64,000 nt of DNA from assembly GCF_027409185.1 (NCBI RefSeq), contig NC_084469.1:101371835-101435834 (forward strand), given 5' to 3'. The first letter of the stretch is position 1. The number at the start of each line of letters is the position of its first letter. The position numbers were made by a program, and so were the translations under genes. The notes below the pieces were generated by a model. That model was not told the origin of the DNA, searched no databases, and saw only the letters and a program-made list of their open reading frames with translations. Below, in pieces: positions 1 through 11,569 of this stretch. Source of the DNA: Cynocephalus volans. Taxonomy: Eukaryota; Chordata; Mammalia; Dermoptera; Cynocephalidae.

Positions 1-455
1 AGCAGGAAATCCACAATGCTAATGGAGAAGGACAGCAGAACCAGCAGCCCACGAAGTTTGGGTTTCATGATGACATTGTACCTCAGCAGGTGACAGATGG
101 CCACAAATCGATCATAAGTCATCATTACCAGAATTCCATTTTCCAGTCCAGCAAAAAACTAGACAAAAAAGATTGGGTAAGACAGCCTGTGCATCGGATG
201 GATTTATTCTGTGCCTGGATGTACACAGGCATCTTTGGGACCGTGGTGGAGCTGAAACAGATGTCAACAAAGGACAGGTTGGAGAGGAAGAAGTACATGG
301 GTGTGTGGAGGTGGGGGTCATAGATGATGGCCAGGACAATGAGCAGGTTCCCGAGGACCGTGACCAGGTACAAAGAAGAGGGGCTGAAGTTCTGGCTCCT
401 CTGACAGTCCCAGGAGAAGAAATTCCGCAGTATCTGAGAGGTTTCCTGGTCTCAT
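1..455 (-). pseudogene. OR7-like olfactory receptor pseudogene, 5' half
   Basis: Class A odorant receptor remnant read leftward from an ATG at 455-453 and running off the left edge at about helix 4. Visible receptor motifs are PELQP near the N-terminus, [11 protein letters not shown]-like helix 1 (its Met replaced by Leu), [14 protein letters not shown] of helix 2, and TYDRFVAIC at the end of helix 3. It is broken three ways: about 17 nt are missing near 367-375, between PELQP and helix 1, which shifts the frame; about one nucleotide is lost in a T-rich run near 163-175; and a TAG falls at 161-159 in the frame that encodes the TYDRFVAIC segment. The leader just before the ATG (cag, then a short cccatcaacaac-type stretch) matches that of the two intact receptors, which places it in the same subfamily. 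It lies in the opposite orientation to them. The missing 3' half cannot be judged. Confidence 0.9.
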
Positions 456-817
456 GTTGTTGATGGGTCTGATAGAAAAGATGGAAGTGATAAGAAAACA
501 AAACTTGAAAGAAACCTCCTTTATCTTGTCTACGTTGTAAAACCAAATCAGTTATAGATCTGATCTCCTGCTTCTCTGCTTTCCCTCTCCTTTTCTTGTT
601 TTGTACCTCATATTTCCCTCAATACTTCTCCCCCGATCTATTCCCCTCTCCCAAGTTTTTATTTTCCACCCATTCTTTGTCAAGTGGAGGTACTTAGGTA
701 GAATAAAATAGAAATAAAACATTGTCCTTTTTGTTAGGATGCCTTTAAGCAAATAATAATTATAGAATAAAATTATCAAGGCTATAATTCTAGAATACAG
801 TTTGGTAAATACTCATA
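456..817. other. receptor upstream flank, no gene seen
   Basis: AT-rich sequence upstream of the receptor pseudogene. A splice-acceptor-like ctatcag (minus strand) lies about 17 bp before its ATG, as expected for a receptor whose coding exon follows a noncoding 5' exon. I recognise nothing else. Confidence 0.4.
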
Positions 818-1003
818 CCTCTTTAGAACAATCGTGACTGATGCTTATTTCTGTAAATAAAGATTTTTTGGAATGTATCCATGCATAGATGTATTGCCCA
901 TGACTGCTACTGAGCTACAACAGCAGAGTTTAGTACTTGTCACAGAAACCTAAAATATTTACTATCTGGCTCCTTACTGAAAAAGTTTGCCCATCCCTAG
1001 TCT
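818..1003. mobile_element. old hAT-like DNA transposon fragment (MER type)
   Basis: The stretch carries wording typical of an ancient non-autonomous hAT family: an ataaag...ttggaa block, a block with taaaatatttactatctgg, and the end aaaaagtttgcccatccct. It is diverged and has no coding capacity. The family is identified from memory only. Confidence 0.5.
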
Positions 1004-1923
1004 AGAAGCTAGATTCAATTTTGGCTCATTTTTTGGCAAGTATCATTAAGCATTTTTCTGAGGAAGCCCATACTGTGTGCTTGTCTTGCTTCTTGTAATA
1101 ATTATTGCCTGAATCCACTATTCATTGAGAGTTACAAAATACTAACATTCCAATTTTTCTTATTGGCTGAAATACTTCCATAAAGAGGAAATTTCCCTAA
1201 TCGAATAGATGGTTGCCCTGAGGTACAGTTCTTACAAGAAAGGCAGAATACATCTTAATTCCTGTATTCATTACCTCTAAAAATAATACCTGGATTTTCA
1301 GCATTACCCAATGATGAGCACTGTATCATCACAAAATCCTAGATTTAAAATGCATTTGTATGGGTTTTATGCATTTTATTGACTTTAAATGATTCTAAAA
1401 GCATAACTTCATTCATATTGATTCTCAAATTATCCTTTCTTTGGCCAGTGGAAGGCTCTTCAACTTGACCCTGAGTCCTTCTGAAATGAACCTAGTATAG
1501 TAGTCTCATATCTTCCTTAACTTTGGCAAGAAAGATGTTCTATGCCCATCTTATGCATTTTCTGTCCCAGCCCTGGAACCAAACTTTTCTCCAGGAACCC
1601 CAGGAGATTTTTAGTGATAAATGATGTCTAGAGAACACAGTCTGGCTGCAGGGAATTCTTAATATTACTGAGTTCATCATTGTTTTTAAGCCTTTTTCAG
1701 TGGGCAACATCATAAAATAGGTATTTGTATTTTAATTATTACTTCTTCCTTTATTTTTATTATTAGAAAGTCCTCCCTAGTTACTTTTATTTTATTCTAG
1801 TTGTTATATGCCTTCTTTCTTTTTACATTTAACACTTGAATCCTTCTAAAATTTGCATTGAAATTTTACTACATTATCTTGTACATAATATAAGCATAAC
1901 AACTGCCACTATGCATTAAGCAA
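1004..1923. other. intergenic, nothing recognised
   Basis: AT-rich sequence without a convincing reading frame, tandem repeat or young repeat. It may contain very old, unrecognisable repeats. Confidence 0.4.
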
Positions 1924-1950
1924 TAAAATAGCTATTTTAATTAATTTACA

Positions 1951-2043
1951 TGTTTTTTGGCAGCTGACCAGCAAAGTGATCCAAACCTGTGACCTTAGTG
2001 ATATAAGTCTGCACTCTAAGCAGCTGAGCAAACCAGCCAGCCC
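1951..2043 (-). mobile_element. tRNA-Ile-like monomer SINE
   Basis: Reverse complement of a tRNA-like unit: ggctggctggtttgctcagc at its 5' end, a degenerate B box, then the ctgcca end and an A-rich tail (T-rich on this strand). It is flanked by a 15-bp TSD, taaaatagctatttt, at 1924-1938 and 2044-2058, so the insertion limits are certain. It landed at the edge of the MIR that follows. Confidence 0.85.
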
Positions 2044-2059
2044 TAAAATAGCTATTTTT

Positions 2060-2250
2060 AAACACTAATTCATTTAATACTTGAATAAAACCTAATAATT
2101 AGGTACCGCTCTCCTCTATTTATATGCAAGGAAACTGGGAAAGGGGATATTTAGTAACCTCACAAAATACAGCTAGTGATTGGCAGAGCCAAGAACTGAC
2201 TTCAGGAAGCCTGACTCCAGAGCTGGCATACTTAACCATTAAGTGGTACT
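2060..2250 (-). mobile_element. MIR SINE (ancient)
   Basis: Minus-strand match to the MIR core: gaggaaactg-like and cacagctagtgattggcagagcc-like blocks, then ctgactccagagc and cttaaccatta. MIRs are shared by all mammals, so this gives a deep age marker here. Confidence 0.75.
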
Positions 2251-2399
2251 ACCGGCAACAACCTCAGAATTCAGCTTCCTATGAAATCACTCAGGATCCA
2301 TCATTTCCCTTTGAACAACTTTGATGACTTGATAGTGAATAAAATCCCAACCTCGATCCATGGTTTCCCATCTTCCATGCTCTGACTCACATTGCTAGT

Positions 2400-3062
2400 G
2401 TGTTATTCATTGACAACACCAGGATACATCCACAGGACCTGAAATCAAAAATTAAAAAATCTTCCGATCAAATGGAGGTTCATCAATCCCTCTTCTGGGT
2501 ATATATCCAAAGGAATAGAAATCATCATGTCAAAAGGATACCTGCACTCCCATGTTTATCACAGCTCTGTTTACACCAGTCAAGACATAGAACCAACCTA
2601 AATGTCCATTGAAGGACGACTGAATAAAAAAAATGTGGTGTATATACACAGTATATATACACAATGGAATACTACTCAGCCATACAAAAGAATGAAATTC
2701 TTCACTCACAGCAACATGGATGAGCTTGGAGAAAATTATGTTTAGTGAAATAAGCCAGGCACAGAAAGAGAAATACCATATGTCCTCACTCATAAGTTGC
2801 AGCAAAGAAAGAAAGAATGAAAGGCTGCAATAAAACATCAAACTTCCAGAAAAGGAGAACAGACCTATAGTTACAAGAAGTAGGAAAGGGGGAGAGGGAG
2901 GGAAGTTAAGGATACCGGGTAAGGGACACAGAGTACGATTTGTAATGATGAGCATGTTAATAATATTGATTTGATCATCACATACCATACACAAATACTG
3001 AGTCAACTCTGTACCCCACAAATGTGTATAATCAAAAATAAAACCAAAACAAAACAACAAGT
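2400..3062 (+). mobile_element. L1 3' end (5'-truncated)
   Basis: End of ORF2 and 3' UTR of an L1: the atcaatccctcttctgggtat block, the aaatgtccattgaagga block, an acaatggaatactactcagc stretch, then a purine-rich 3' UTR and ttgatttgatcatcacat before an A-rich tail. Reading frames are broken. Confidence 0.85.
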
Positions 3063-3275
3063 GAAGGCTTGTATGATCTATCATGGGTCACATGTATGTG
3101 AACAGGTGATTTATTTTAAGCAATGCAGGGCACAGTGGTTCTGCTCCACGGAGTTGCTCAGGGACCCAGGTTGATAGGGGCACCGCAGTCTTATACTTGA
3201 ATCATTCGGAACGTGTATCTTTTTCAGTTATGAGTGTGGTGGATTTAAAATGTGTCCATAAATTCTTTGATACTT

Positions 3276-3307
3276 TTGAGAGAGAGAGAGAGAAAGAGAG
3301 AGAGAGG
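3276..3307. repeat. (GA)n microsatellite
   Basis: Nearly pure GA dinucleotide run with one interruption. Confidence 0.9.
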
Positions 3308-4409
3308 TGTTTGCCAGGAAAATGTATTGCTGTGACTTTATCGTCATTATTTGAAGGCTAAAATATCCTTGTCTGAAGCTAGGATAAAGCATTTTTTTTC
3401 TATGACAGAATTGTTGTAGAGAGAACAATTTTTAAGGGGTCTTAAGCAAATAAAACAAAATAGCAATAATTTTTAAGTGTGGCATCTTCAGAATCTTAGA
3501 GATAAAATATGTCTTAATTAACTAACTAGAAGAGCTGTTGGGGAGATAGAAGGGAAGCTGAAAGAAATACACCTGGCTAATTACACTTTCATGACAGTGT
3601 TGGGACTTGAAGTAAGTGCAAAGTGTATATAGCATAGTACATGCAAAAAGTAACCACTTCAGAACTTTTTGCCTAGTGTTACCTTTAGGTTTGGGAGAGA
3701 TAAGACACTCAGTTCTGAAAATTCCATACCTCTTCCATTGGTAATTTTTAAAATAAACACATATGGCCTTTTCTGCTTAACAGCGTTTGACCACAGGAAT
3801 GGAAATTTAAGGAAAGTTAAAGGTGGGATAATTAATTGCAAAAATATTCAGATGTTAATGCAAATAATCTCCATGATAGATTAATATTCTAGCTGGATTC
3901 ATTTGCCCATTTCTTTACTTCTTATATAGGTACCCCATTGATGTCCTTCTGTCCTATCGTTTTTCTTTTCTTATTACAGTTTGTGAAAATAAAAATTAAT
4001 CCAGTTATATCCCATAGGATAGGATAAGTCCCTCCCCCTACTTTTATTTGTCTTAACCTATATCTTTCATTTGTATTATAGATAATATTTTAAAACATAA
4101 TATTTATGTTAAGAGTAAGCCATAGAATAGACCCTCCCTCCTATTATTTCTGGTCCGATCCTCTCAGCCCCTGTTTCAGGCTAGCACTGGGCCTCAGCAC
4201 TGATTCCTGAAGGAGTCCTATGTGAATCAGCTGAGGACCAGCTCCAAGCCTCTCCTGTCTCCTCTGGCTTTTCCAGATTCCTTAGAAATTGATCCTGGAG
4301 ACCCAGAAAAAGGAAATAAAGAATTGATGTATGTGGGCAATGTCAAAGCATCTGCCTGCTGCTCTTAGGAATAATGAGTTACGGAATTTATCAGGCTGGT
4401 GCGCATCAC
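3308..4409. other. intergenic, nothing recognised
   Basis: AT-rich, without a supported gene. From about 4130 to 4400 it becomes more GC-rich and may be a piece of an old LTR or the outermost part of the following L1; I could not decide. Confidence 0.35.
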
Positions 4410-4630
4410 TCAGAGAGGCCCTAAAGCCACCAGGCCATAGGGCCATGAGCCACCCACATTGGAACAGGTAGGCACCACTGCAGGACTCCCATTCCAGACC
4501 GCTCCCCATGACCCAGAGAGGCACTAGCCTCCCACCCACAGGCACCAAAGCAGCCATGCCAAACTGGCAGTCCTGGCAGGATCCTCGCCAGACATTGGGC
4601 TTGAACAAGTGGACCGTGAAATCCTCTGCC

Positions 4631-5640
4631 ACAATTACTAAATACCAAAGGAAATATACCAGAAATATGAAAAATCAAGAAGGTACATTAACACCAAAGG
4701 GTAATAACTCTCAAGCTCTAGATCTTATACAACAGGAAGTCCTTGAAATGACTGACAAGGAATTTCCAGCGACAATTCTAAGGAAAGTAAATGAGATACA
4801 AGAAAACTTAGTTAGATAACACAATGAAATGAGAAAAAGTATACAGGACCTGAAAGAAGAAATGTACAAAGAAATCAATGCCCTGAAAAAGTATGTAGCG
4901 GAGCTTCTAGAACTAAAGAATTCATTCGGTGAAATAAAAAACACAACAGAAAGTTTAACCAGCAGGCTAGAGCAAGCAGAAGAGAATTATTGACCTTGAA
5001 GAAGGGCTGTTTGAAATAACACTTGCAGACAAAAAGAATAAAAAACAAAAGAAATAAAAAAACAATTAAAAACACTGAAGAAAATCTAAGAGGGATAACA
5101 GACAACCTTAACTGCTCAATTATCCAAATCATGGGTATTCCAGAAGGGGAGGGAAAAGGAAATGGCATTGAAAATATATTCAATGAAATAATGGCAGAAA
5201 ACTTCCCAGGTATATGGAAAGACACAGATCATCAAATTCAGGAGGTTCAAATATCCCCCAAAATATTCAACCCAAAAAGGTTATTCAACCCAAGAGATGT
5301 TATAATCAAATTGGTGAAACTCAAAGACAAAGAGAGAATCTTAAAAGCTGCAAGAGAGAAGCAGTAGTTCTCCTAAAAGGGAGCCCCAATCACGTTTTTC
5401 ATCAGAAACCCTGAGAGCCAGAAAAGAATGGGACAATATATTCAAAATACTGAAGGACAAAAATTGGTGGCCAAGAACACTTTATCTAGCAAGGATATCC
5501 TTCTGAAATGAAAGACAAATAGAATATTTCTGAGACAAACAAAAACTATGGGAGTTCACTAACACACAGCCAGCCTTACAAGAAATTCTCAAGGGAGTAC
5601 TGGATTTGGTACCTGAAAACAATCACCACTTCCATAAATA
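4631..5640 (+). pseudogene. L1 ORF1 remnant
   Basis: Encodes the L1 RNA-binding chaperone in broken form. The N-terminal coiled-coil part has heptad-like segments (EMRKSIQDLKEEMYKEINAL). The RRM-like part contains IMGIPEGEGKGNGIENIF, and the start of the C-terminal domain has KDKERILKAAREKQ. It is broken by stops (TAG at 4817, another stop near 4991) and later frameshifts. The corresponding ORF1 of the L1 at 36841 is similarly decayed. Confidence 0.8.
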
Positions 5641-5802
5641 CTCAAGAAAAAACAAAACACACTACTAAAAAAAAAAATGCTAACAATAAAGAGAAAAAAA
5701 AGTTTATCTACCACCCCAAGAAACCAATAAATACAGAAGACAAACAGTAAATCAGAAAGAAAGGAACAAAAGATACTAAAGACACAAACAAAAATCAGTA
5801 AA

Positions 5803-8800
5803 ATGCTAGGAGAAAATCAACAATTTTCAATAACAACTCTTAATGTAAAAGGATTAAATTCCCCACTAAAAAGACACAGATTGACTGACTGGATTAAAAA
5901 GGTGGACCCAACTATATGCTGCCTTCAAGAGACTCACCTCACCTGTAAAGACACACATACACTAAGAGTGAAAGGATGGAAAAAAATATACCATGCAAAT
6001 AGAAATGAAAAATGAGCAGAAGTAGCTATTCCTATACCTAATAAAAATACTTTAAACCAAAAACCATAAAAAGAGATAAAGAAGGCCACTATATAATGAT
6101 AAAAGGATTTATCCATCAAGAAGATGTAACAATCATAAATACATATGCACCCAACATCAGAGCATCCAGATTTATAAAGCAAACACTATTAGACCTAAAG
6201 AATGAGATAGACACTAACAACATAGTAGCAGGGGACCCAAACACCCACACTCAGTATTGGACAGATCATCTAGGCAAAGAATTGGCACACAAACACGTGA
6301 TCTAAACAACACTTCAGACCAATAGGACTTGGCAGATATCTATAGAACACTCCATCCAACAACCTCAGAATATTCATTCTTCACATCAGCACATGGAGCA
6401 CTCTCCAGAATAGACCACATGTTAGGTCACAAATCAAGTATCAACAAATTCAAAAAAATTGGAATTATCCTATGTATTTTTTCAGATCACAATGGATTAA
6501 AATTAGAAATCAATAACAAATGAAACTCTGGAAACTATACAAACACATGGAAATTAAACAATATTCTGCCTAATGATATATGGGTCCAGGAAGAAATTAA
6601 ACAGGAAATCGAAAAAATTCTTGAAACTAATGAAAATAACAACACATCATACCAAAACCTGTGGGATACTGCAAAACAGTATTAAGGGGGAAATTTATTG
6701 CATTAAATGCTTACTTCAGAAGAATGGAAAGATGGCAATTAAACAACCTAACACTTCACCTTAAAGAAATTTTTTTAAACAAAGGAACAATCCAAACCCA
6801 AAGTTAGCAGACAGAAAGAAATAATTAAGATCAGAGCAGACCTTAATGAAATAAAAACCTGAAAAATGATACAAAAGGTCAATGACCAAAAAGTTGGTTT
6901 TTTGAAAAATAAAAAAAATTGAAAACCTAACTAAGAAGAGAGAAGACCCAAATAACAAAAATTAGAAATGAAAAGGGTGTTATTATAACTGACACCTCAC
7001 AAATACAAGAAATCATTAGAGACTAGTACAAACAACTATATGCCAACAAATTTGAAAATCTGGAGGAAATGGATAAATTTCTGGACACACACAAACTACC
7101 AAAACTGAGCCAAGAAGATGTAGAAAATCTGAACAGACCACTTACAATAGAAGAGATTGAAGCTGTTATCAGAAGGCTCCCAACAAAGAAAAGCCCAGGA
7201 CCAGATGGGTGCACTGCAGAATTCTACCAAACTGCCGAACAGGAATTGATACCAATTCTCTACAAACTATTCGAAACGATTGAAACTGAGGCCATTCTCA
7301 CATACTCATTCTATGAAGTAAACATCACCCCGATACCAAAACCAGACAAAGATACAAAAAAGGAAAACTACAGGCCAATATCCTTGATGAATATACATGG
7401 AAAAATCCTCAATAAAATGCTAGCTAGCAGAACACAGCAACACATAACACAAAACTGTACACCATGACCAAGTGGGATTCATCCCAGGGATGCAAAGTTG
7501 GTTTAACATATGCAAATCAATAAATGTGATATATCACGTCAATACAATCAAAGACAAAGACCATATGATCATCTCTATAGATGCTGAAAAATGTTCGACA
7601 AAATTCAACACTCATTCTTGATAAAGACTCTCTACAAGTTAGGTATACATGGAAAGTATCTCAACTTAATTAAAGCCATATATGACAAACCCACTGCCAA
7701 TATCATCCTGAATGGGGAAAAGCTGAAAGCTTTTCTCTTAAGAACAGGAACTACACAAGGATGCCCACTCTCACCACTCCTACTCAACATAGTGTTGGAA
7801 GTACTAGAGCAATCAGAGAAGAGAAGGAAATAAAGGGCATCCAGATTGGAAAAGATGAAGTCAAACTGTCCTTCTTTGCAGATGACATGATCCTATATAT
7901 TGAACAGCCTAAGGCCTCTACAAACAAACTCTTAGAGTTGATAAATGATTTCAGCACAGTTGCAAGATATGAAATAAGCACACAAAAACCAGTAGCATTT
8001 CTATACTCCAACAGTGAACATGCAGAAAAAGAAATCAAGAAAGCCTGCCCATTTACAATAGCCATCAAAAAAAAAATAAAATACTTAGGAATAAAGTTAA
8101 CCAAGGATGTGAAAAATCTGTATCATGAGAACCACAAACCACTGTTGAGAGAAATTAAAAGTAAACAAGAATATGGAAAGATATCCTATGATCTTGGATC
8201 AGAAGAATTAACATTGTGAAAATGTCCATACTCCCCAAAGTGATATACAAATTCAATGCAATCACCATCAAAATTCCAATTACATTCTTCTCAGAAATGG
8301 AAAAAACTATCCTAATATTTATATGGAATAACAAAAGACCACACATAGCCAAAGCAATTCTGACAAAAAAAATAAATAAAGCTGGAGGCATAACACTACC
8401 TGACTTTAAACTATACTACAAAGCTATAATAGCCAAAACAGTATGGTACTGACATTAAAAACAGACACACTGATCAATGGAATAGAATGGAGAATCCAGA
8501 AATCAAATCTTGCACCTACACCCATCTGGTCTTTGACAAAGGCATCAAGTCTACACACTGCAGAAGAGACTGCCTCTTCAGCAAATGGTGCTGGGATAAC
8601 TGGATATCCATATATGCAGGAGAATGAAATAGACACATACCTCTTACTATATACCAAAATCAACTCAAAATGGATTAAAGAATTAAATACACACCATGAA
8701 ACAATAAAACTCCTTAAAGAAAACATAGCGGAAACACTCCAGGAATTAGGATTGGGCACAGACTTCATGAATACCACCCCAAAAGTATAGGCAACCAAAG

Positions 8801-9465
8801 AAACATAAACAAATGGGATTATATCAAACTAAAAAGCTTCTGCACAGGAAAAGAAACAATTAATGGAGTTAAAAGACAGCCAATAGAGTGGGAGAAAATA
8901 TTTGCAAAATATACATCTGACAAAGGATTAATATCCAGAATATAGAAGGAACTAGAATAACTTTACAGCAGAAAGACAAGTAACCCAATTAAAAAATGGA
9001 AGAAGGAGCTGAATAGGCATTTCTCAAAGGAAGATATATGAATGGCTAGCAGATACACAAAAAAATGTTCAACATCACTCAGTATTCAGGAAATGCAAAT
9101 CAAAACCAAACTGAGATACCATCTCACTCCAGTTAGGATGGCTGATATCCAAAAAACTGAGAATGATAAATGGTGGCCAAGTTGCAGGTAAAAAGGATCT
9201 CTCATACACTCTTAGTGGGACTGCAAAATGGTGCAGCCTCTATGGAAAATGGTATGGAGGTTCCTCAAACAATTACAGATAGATCTACCATATGACCCAG
9301 CTATTTCACTGCTGGGAATATACCCAGAGGTAAGGAAATCATCATGTCAAAGGGATACCTGTACCCCAGTGTGTATTGCAGCACTATTTACAATAGCCAA
9401 GAGCTGGAACCAGCCCAAATGTCCGTCATCAGATGAGTGAATAAGGAAACTGTGGTATATCTACA
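5803..9465 (+). pseudogene. L1 ORF2 remnant (endonuclease and reverse transcriptase)
   Basis: Starts with the ORF2-typical segment ITTLNVKGLNSPLKRHRL, followed by CCLQETHL of the apurinic-type endonuclease. The reverse transcriptase is recognisable by [14 protein letters not shown] (about 7190), [16 protein letters not shown] (about 7370), the [11 protein letters not shown] block (about 7750) and the catalytic FADDM (about 7876). The C-terminal region ends in the [11 protein letters not shown] block (about 9405). At least ten frame breaks separate the pieces, so no enzyme is made. Confidence 0.85.
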
Positions 9466-9835
9466 CAATGGAATACTACTGTAATGTAAAAAAGAATGAA
9501 ATATTACCATTCACAACAACGTGGATGGACTTAGAGAAAGTTATATTAAGCGAAACAAGTCAGTCACAGAAAGAGAAAATACCACACATTTTCACTTATT
9601 TATGAGAGCTAAAAATAAATAAATAAATATACAAACATATAAATGGGGGGGGCAGTGGAAGGAGACACAATAATCACAACTCCTTGAACTTGTTAAGACA
9701 AGTGAACAGATATGATGTAGTTTATGGGGAGGGGAGGGAGAGAGAGGGGAAAGAAGAACAGGTAAAGGGACGTGAAAATCTACTACTGTGTATATTGAGA
9801 AGTTAAAATTTAAAAAAAGTATTATGTAGTACAAT

Positions 9836-10064
9836 GAACTTTCTGTTTACTATTCTTTGAATTTGAACAAATGTGTTGATTTATAACCACCACTACCATC
9901 AGGACACGGAGAAGTTACACCATCTCCGGGTAAAGTCCTTTCTGCAGCTTCTTTGTAGTAACCCTCACATTTGTGAACCAAATTATCTATCTTCCATCTT
10001 TAAGTTTTGTCTTTTTCATAATGTCCTTAAATGGAATCGTATGTCCACGCGCCCTGTGTATGAT
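9836..10064. other. intergenic, nothing recognised
   Basis: Short AT-rich interval between L1 fragments, possibly old L1 3' sequence, without coding signs. Confidence 0.3.
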
Positions 10065-10275
10065 TACTTATAGTAGCTCCATTCATAATGGGTAAAAAAG
10101 AAACAATATAAATGTCCTTACAGGGTGAATGGATACATAAACTGTGATATATTATTATAGTAGAACACTGTGTAGCATTACAAAGGAAAGAGGAACTGAT
10201 ATGTGCAACAACTGGTATGAATATCAAAGGCAGTATTTTGAAATATAGAAGCCAGATTCAAAAAAGCAAACATTT
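10065..10275 (+). mobile_element. old L1 fragment
   Basis: The pattern of ORF2-end L1 text is recognisable: gtagctccattcataatggg, an aaatgtccttacagggtgaatgg block and a gtagcattacaaaggaaaga block. It is strongly diverged. Confidence 0.6.
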
Positions 10276-10309
10276 ATTTTCAAATTCTCATTATGCCAAC
10301 CTGTAAGAG

Positions 10310-10905
10310 TGCTTTCATGTTCTGATTATTGATTTTGTAGTTTCACTATTTTAGGATCATTTTTTCACCTGATTATTTAGATTTGATATGCATATTCTAT
10401 TTGAATACTAGGTTTTTTCATCTGTGGGTTCACTCTTTTTCATCAGGCAGGTTCACAATTGTCCTTAACAATCACCAGTCCTCTAGTCTTGAATTCCAAC
10501 TGATGACTTATTCCTAATGCTTGGTCATATCAAGAATATTTTTAAAATCCAGTTTTTATGTCATCAGGTAAATTGGTTCCATTTTTCCTTCTATGCTGTT
10601 TTAAACTTTCGGCTATTCTAAGTCCACAGTAATGAGGCCAAGCAATGTCCAAAACTCTTGTGTTTCCTCATATTTTTCAATAACAAAGCTCACCTGTGAC
10701 TTTGGAATTTTACACTGTATATTTTAGTGTCTTTTTGTATTTTATCTACTATTTTATGTGTTTGACTTAATGACATTACAATGCTATCTTTTCTCATGGT
10801 AGATTTAATATATCAAAAAACTGTGGGTTAACAAAGTTCATACAGAAGTAGGTAACAAGAGAGAAAAAAATGAAGACAGCAAAGAGCAAAGAATATGTGA
10901 TCTCA
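10310..10905 (+). repeat. receptor duplicon, far-upstream flank (copy A)
   Basis: Noncoding sequence aligned by eye with 25290-25760 (cagcaggttcaca, ccttgaattcca, attctaagtccacagt, tcaataacraagct) and, at its right end, with 29860-29905 (gttaacaaagttcatacaga). It is therefore the far-upstream flank of the receptor block, separated from the rest of copy A by the L1 stack at 11102-17400. Confidence 0.65.
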
Positions 10906-11101
10906 ATGGAAGTGAAGCCCTTTGCCATAGAACCTCTCCCCCTTAATGTAGAGCAAGTGGGAGATAAATGCCACCTTCCAACATCTCTCCGAGAATAGAA
11001 GAAACTGGAACACACACATAGCACTCTAATTTTCCCATATTCATCTTGGTTGTCTGGACTTTACTTCACCTGTCTCAGATCATTGATGGGACTTGGCAAA
11101 C

Positions 11102-11545
11102 TCTAGTCTAACGTGGCCATGAGTTGGAACCAGCCCAAATGTCCATCATCAGATGAGCGGATAAGGAAACCATTATATCTACACAATGGAATACTACTCT
11201 ACTATAAAAAAGAATGAAGTACTGCCATTCACAACAACATGGATGGACTTAGAGAAAATTTAAGTGAAACAAGACAGTCACAGAAAGAGAAATAGCACAT
11301 GTTCTCACTTATTTGTGGGAGCTAAAAATAAATAAATAAATAAATAAATAAGTATACAAACAAAGTGGAGGAAGGAGACACAACAATCACAACAATTCCT
11401 TGAACTTAAGACAAGTGAACATATATCAGGTAGTGGGGGAGAGGGGAGAGATGGAGGGGGGAAAGAGAGATGGGTAAAGGGACATGCAAATCAACTACAA
11501 TGTATATATAGAAGTTAAATTAAATAAATAAATACATGAATAAAT
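11102..11545 (+). mobile_element. L1 3' end (5'-truncated)
   Basis: Begins abruptly at tggccatgagttggaaccag in the ORF2 C-terminal region and runs through the 3' UTR to an (AAAT)n-rich tail. It is close to the L1 at 4410 in sequence and so comparatively young. No reading frame of note. Confidence 0.85.
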
Positions 11546-11569
11546 GAATTTCAGAAGCTCAATGGACAC

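Larger units (their letters stand above)
4410..9835 (+). mobile_element. nearly full-length, inactive L1
   Basis: An L1 in the usual order. The 5' UTR (4410-4630) holds one and a part of the 100-bp-type units seen in the L1 at 36841. The ORF1 remnant follows (4631-about 5640), then ORF2 from an ATG at 5803, with its endonuclease part (to about 6530), reverse transcriptase (about 7069-8220), C-terminal region (to about 9440) and a 3' UTR ending in an A-rich tail at 9835. The polypurine-rich part of the 3' UTR is at about 9725-9760. Many stops and frameshifts make it dead, but sequence order is intact, so it was probably inserted full length. Confidence 0.9.

Noticed and set aside
112-546. A 144-codon frame on the minus strand at the left edge.
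   Set aside because: It is a shifted frame of the receptor pseudogene. Only the other frames contain receptor motifs.
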